Shown one piece after another: positions 60,522 to 64,000 of a stretch of 64,000 bases of DNA (within the stretch, counting starts at the first letter, position 1; each line of letters opens with the position of its first letter). The stretch spans positions 2,315,388-2,379,387 of the forward strand of contig JAEVLN010000009.1 in assembly GCA_018350325.1 (NCBI GenBank), given 5' to 3'. Position numbers and translations under genes: made by a program. The stretch comes from Globodera rostochiensis (taxonomy: Eukaryota > Nematoda > Chromadorea > Rhabditida > Heteroderidae). The notes beneath the pieces were generated by a model that saw only the letters and a list, made by a program, of their open reading frames with translations, made no database searches and was not told the DNA's origin.

Positions 60522-60886
60522 CTGAAACAATTAATCGCTTCAAAAATTTGTTTAACTGGCAAAACTGGCATATTTTACTTATTGTTAATAATCGATTTAA
60601 AATTTTATTTTTTTTAATATAATATTTTAAGGACAAATTGTTTATGTCCGTACTAAGATTATATCAATATTTTATCCTGTCGGGAATACCACTTTTAATA
60701 ATTTACATTTTTTATAGTTTTTTTTTGTGTTTTTTTTAAATAACATTTTTATATTCAATTTTATAAAAAATATTTTTTTTAAATTTGTGAAAATATCAAT
60801 GGAGGCATAATACGTTGCAAATTTCATTAAAAACTCTAAATTGGCCAATAAACCCATTATTGATAGATAAATAAGAATAATTTAAC

Positions 60887-60923
60887 TGAGGGATCGCTTT
60901 GTTTAGGAAAATCAGATATGCCG
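60887..60923 (-). other. 37-nt exon-like island
   Basis: Minus strand: acceptor TTTTTTCCAG, frame GISDFPKQSDPS, donor GTTAAA. Good polypyrimidine acceptor. Confidence 0.3.
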
Positions 60924-61023
60924 CTGGAAAAAATTCGGAAGGGTCATAAAACCCGAAACGGAACTAATTTTTGATCTAATTAAATATTGCAAAAATTGTT
61001 TTAAAGTAAATGGCGATTTTATA

Positions 61024-61272
61024 AAACGCCCATTGGCTGATTTTACGAAACGCCCATTGGCTGATTTTACGAAACGCCCATTGGCTGATTTTACGAAACG
61101 CCCATTGGCTGATTTTGCGAAACGCCCATTGGCTGATTTTGCTAAACGCCCATTGGCTGATTTTACGAAACGCCCATTGGCTGATTTTACGATACGCCCA
61201 TTGGCTGATTTTGCGAAACGCCCATTGGCTGATTTTACGATACGCCCATTGGCTGATTTTACGAAACGCCCA
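61024..61272. repeat. 24-bp minisatellite ACGAAACGCCCATTGGCTGA plus TTTT
   Basis: About ten units with GCGAAA/ACGATA variants. Open on plus (PLADFTKR repeated) and on minus (WAFRKISQ repeated). Each unit contains ATTGG, an inverted CCAAT box. No evidence that it is translated. Confidence 0.95.
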
Positions 61273-63185
61273 CTTTTTTCTCTTCAGCGAGGTGGCGGAT
61301 TTTGCGAAACGACTCAGCACGCAAAACCAACACGAAAGAAAGAACGATTCAATAAACCTTTGAATTATCATTGGGTGTTGCCGATAATTATTAATATTTA
61401 GAAATAAATATAAACAAAAACGCGATTTACAACATTTCAAAATGAATAACACTTTATCTAAAGCAAGTCACCGAGATCCGAACAACATATAATTATCTCA
61501 ATAAATAAATTTTCTTGCTAATTTAATACTGCATTTACACCATTTATATTAAAACTAACGATTTTAAGGCTTAGGTTGCAAAGACACCAAAAATATTAAA
61601 TTACAAACAAAACTAAAATAAAATTTTTAAAATGCATCAAAAATAATTAATTGCAAAAATATTTTGAAAGAATACTAATTAATAAATTTTTCTCCAGCAA
61701 CAAATAAATAAATAAAATTATGGCTGCAAACATATAAAATTGCCTTCACCGCAAGTAAATAAAATTGAAATTTCAACAACAAAAATACTTATATGAAAAC
61801 AATTTTAGATAATCTTCCAGAACCTTCAAAGTCAAATGGCATTCAAATAAATACAAAAATTTTTAAAAGAATTTTAAAATATATAAATTTAAATATAAAT
61901 AGATTGTAGGTTTAAAATTGAATGATCAAAAATCTTAGATTAAAACTATACCAAAAAAATAATTTAAAATTTAGTTTATAAACTTAAAAAACTTATTGGT
62001 GTCTAAAAAAAAAATGTAAAATATTACCCACTAAGTAAGAAAAAATCAAATTTGTATTCATTTGAACATAAAAAAAGTGCACCGAATTTTGAATATAGCA
62101 ACCAAACTGTAGGACAAAAAGCAGGAATATTATTAAAACGGTAAACGTAATAAAACTGCAAAATTAAAAACCGTCAAAACATTAAAACAATTTAAATCTC
62201 CTTAAATAGAAAGTGATTAAGAAATGTTTTTTATAATATAAGTTGACCCTTTTACAAGGATACATCGAGAAAACACAATGCATTTATCTGATGGAATTAA
62301 TAAAAATTAAATGAAATAAGGAAATTTCCAAATAGCCCTTTTCCTCACAATATTAGAAGAATAAACATGAATCAAATATTAATTAAAACTTCTAATACGA
62401 CAATATTCTTAACCAACTTAAATAATAAGGACTTTAAAATACTTGGTTAAATAACCGTTTTTCTATTCAATAAATAAATTATGTACAACTCCAATACTAA
62501 GCTTTTAGGTGAAAATGAGTCTTCGAAATTGCAGGACTTATTCGGGGAGTAGTAGTCGAGTTATTGTCGTCATATGTTTAAAATATACCTTTTTGATTTT
62601 TGAAATAGTTTTTAACGTATTACGTATTGATTTTTCAATTTAGTTTTTTATTTATAGTTTTTCTAAATATTATATTTTTTTAACAATCAAAATTAATCCT
62701 ATTAGTAAGAGAGCTCTCTCGGGAACATTTGTCTTTTTTTATTTCTTTGATTAATTATTTATTTTTATTTATTTAAATGATTTGTTATAATCTAAATTAA
62801 CTTTTATTTAGTAAATTTTTAATTGGCATTACATTAACAAATGAAAATTTTTGATAGTTGTTTTATGTAATTTATTAAGTACTCTATTTTAAAAAATATG
62901 TTTATCTATGCATTAAAATGTCATTTTAAAAACGTGTTTTAATTAAAAATGGTTAAACGATTATAAATCTTATTTTTTATTTTGAGGACCAAGATTTTAA
63001 AATTCCGTCTTTTGTATGATGTTTTTCAGCCAAATGTATTTAGTTTTTTTATAAATTTTGTTTTTCTTAAATGATTTGTAGCTCATTTAAAAAGAAATAA
63101 CGTGATAATAGAAAGTAAAAAAATTTAAATATTAATATTTCTGGGCATTCAATCTATCAATCATTGCAATTGACAATTGTTCGAC

Positions 63186-63265
63186 CATGATATTTCATGG
63201 CAAATACGGTGTGATCGCCTTCTCCGAATAAAGTGTACACGTTTAAATATAAGGACGGGACAACC
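63186..63265 (-). other. 80-nt exon-like island
   Basis: Minus strand: acceptor AATGAAG, frame VYTLFGEGDHTVFAMKYHG (upstream VVPSLYLN), donor GTCGAAC. The plus strand is open in part (STMIFHGKYGVIAFSE to TAA). Acceptor is weak. Confidence 0.3.
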
Positions 63266-64000
63266 CTTCATTAGTATTGAATTTATTCCTTTAAAGGTAC
63301 GTATTCATTTAGACCCTTCTTCATCGCCGCATGACTAATAAAAGATCCTTTTAAATAAACAATGTTTTTTTTTATTTGTTTAGTTTTATAGATCGTTTTT
63401 TAAAATTAGCCGGAGTCGCCATACCCGCTTGCTGATTTTTGTTTTCATTTTGATAATTTTTAAAACTTAATTGCTTTTTATTTATTTTCCATTATTTTAT
63501 TGTTTTTTTGAATATTTATATTTGTAAATAATAAATGGGCTCAGAGGTATTCATCGGGATGCCTTACCCAGCGGCATCGTGTTGCGATCTTTTGTATATA
63601 ATATGTTTTTTAGTCAAAAATTTATTAAAAACAAACTAAATAATTACATTTTTTGCTGCGAATATTAATGAAACAGTTTATGGCTATTTTATAAGTACAA
63701 TTCCTATTGCTGCAGACAATTCTGCTGTAGAAAATCATTTTGCAGATATTAAATAATTTTAGAATATAATCAATGCCGTGATTTTGAAGTATTCGCTGTA
63801 TTTATGTTTTAATTTTGATGAATTAATCATTTCTAATGATGGTAAGTTAAGATTGTTTAATTTATATAATTTTATTTAAATGTTTGACTTGCAAATAAAA
63901 TAAATAAATATTAATTCTGCCTTTGTATTTAATGCTATTATTTTGGTATATTTTTCATTTATCAATGATTGAGTATCATTGTGCCTTTTAACTTCATATT

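Larger units (their letters stand above)
36400..64000. other. very AT-rich domain with GC-rich islands, no long ORFs
   Basis: From here to the window end ORFs longer than 100 codons are almost absent and A/T tracts dominate. At intervals of a few hundred bases come GC-richer islands of 30-110 bp (for example 38725, 41430, 42350, 43890, 44440, 48870, 52610, 53060, 53745, 57050, 58040, 59100, 59380, 60430 and 63170). Several are framed by AG acceptors and GT donors. The domain also lacks the poly-G/CCCGG transposons common in 1-36 kb, apart from 54.5-56.2 kb and a small patch at 46.1 kb. Candidate exons are listed separately. Islands could also be structured RNAs. Confidence 0.6.

Noticed and set aside
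60976..61452. ORFs of PLADFTKR (plus) and WAFRKISQ (minus)
   Set aside because: Both strands are open because the 24-bp unit lacks stops; no independent coding evidence.
63541..63600. IHRD-containing frame as a kinase catalytic loop
   Set aside because: The conserved Asn is absent, the opposite strand is also open, and no other kinase motif lies in order nearby.
1..64000. CRISPR arrays, bacterial operons, integrated viral genes
   Set aside because: No regularly spaced repeats with unique spacers, no ribosome-binding-site/operon structure and no viral polymerase, capsid or integrase motif was seen.

Overview
The window looks like nuclear DNA of a nematode. The evidence is introns of about 39-60 nt ending in TTTTAG or TTTCAG, an astacin-EGF-CUB metalloprotease, a thaumatin-like gene, a nematode-style secreted phospholipase A2, and many non-autonomous hAT elements plus a Mutator-like (MULE) element. 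The phylum call is inference. I cannot name the species. All exon boundaries below were read by eye from splice signals and reading phase; no alignment or RNA evidence was available.

Layout. 1-0.6 kb: 3' part of a thaumatin-like gene (minus). 0.6-4.5 kb: AT-rich spacer with a three-copy decayed repeat at 2.4-3.6 kb. 4.56-7.26 kb: 14-exon astacin protease gene (minus) with apparent damage. 7.3-8.7 kb: spacer with transposon ends. 8.78-11.08 kb: two small plus-strand genes, the first with a 76-bp hAT element in its intron, the second with a 27-bp minisatellite in an intron. 11.3-13.1 kb: decayed coding pieces and a GC-rich patch. 13.3-15.4 kb: a J-domain/zinc-finger gene carrying several stops and frameshifts. 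15.8-19.1 kb: repeats and inverted gene fragments. 19.4-25.06 kb: three minus-strand members of a secreted eight-cysteine family around a 1-kb minisatellite. 26.5-28.35 kb: a phospholipase A2-like gene whose fifth exon is interrupted by a hAT element. 29-33.3 kb: more hAT elements, a tatggc minisatellite and gene fragments. 33.66-36.06 kb: a complete MULE with a nearly intact transposase.

From about 36.4 kb to the end the character changes: very AT-rich, almost no long ORFs, and only one clear transposon (54.5-56.2 kb). This half is dotted with 30-110-bp GC-rich islands, several of them framed by splice-like signals. They may be micro-exons of one or more genes with long AT-rich introns, but plausible frames exist on both strands, so I report them as candidates only. 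A 490-bp direct duplication, a 24-bp inverted repeat and a 24-bp minisatellite also lie here.

The best-supported results are the transposon boundaries. Five hAT insertions have perfect 8-bp target duplications and the MULE has a perfect 9-bp one. Two of the hAT elements are only 60 and 76 bp long, and one interrupts the phospholipase gene.
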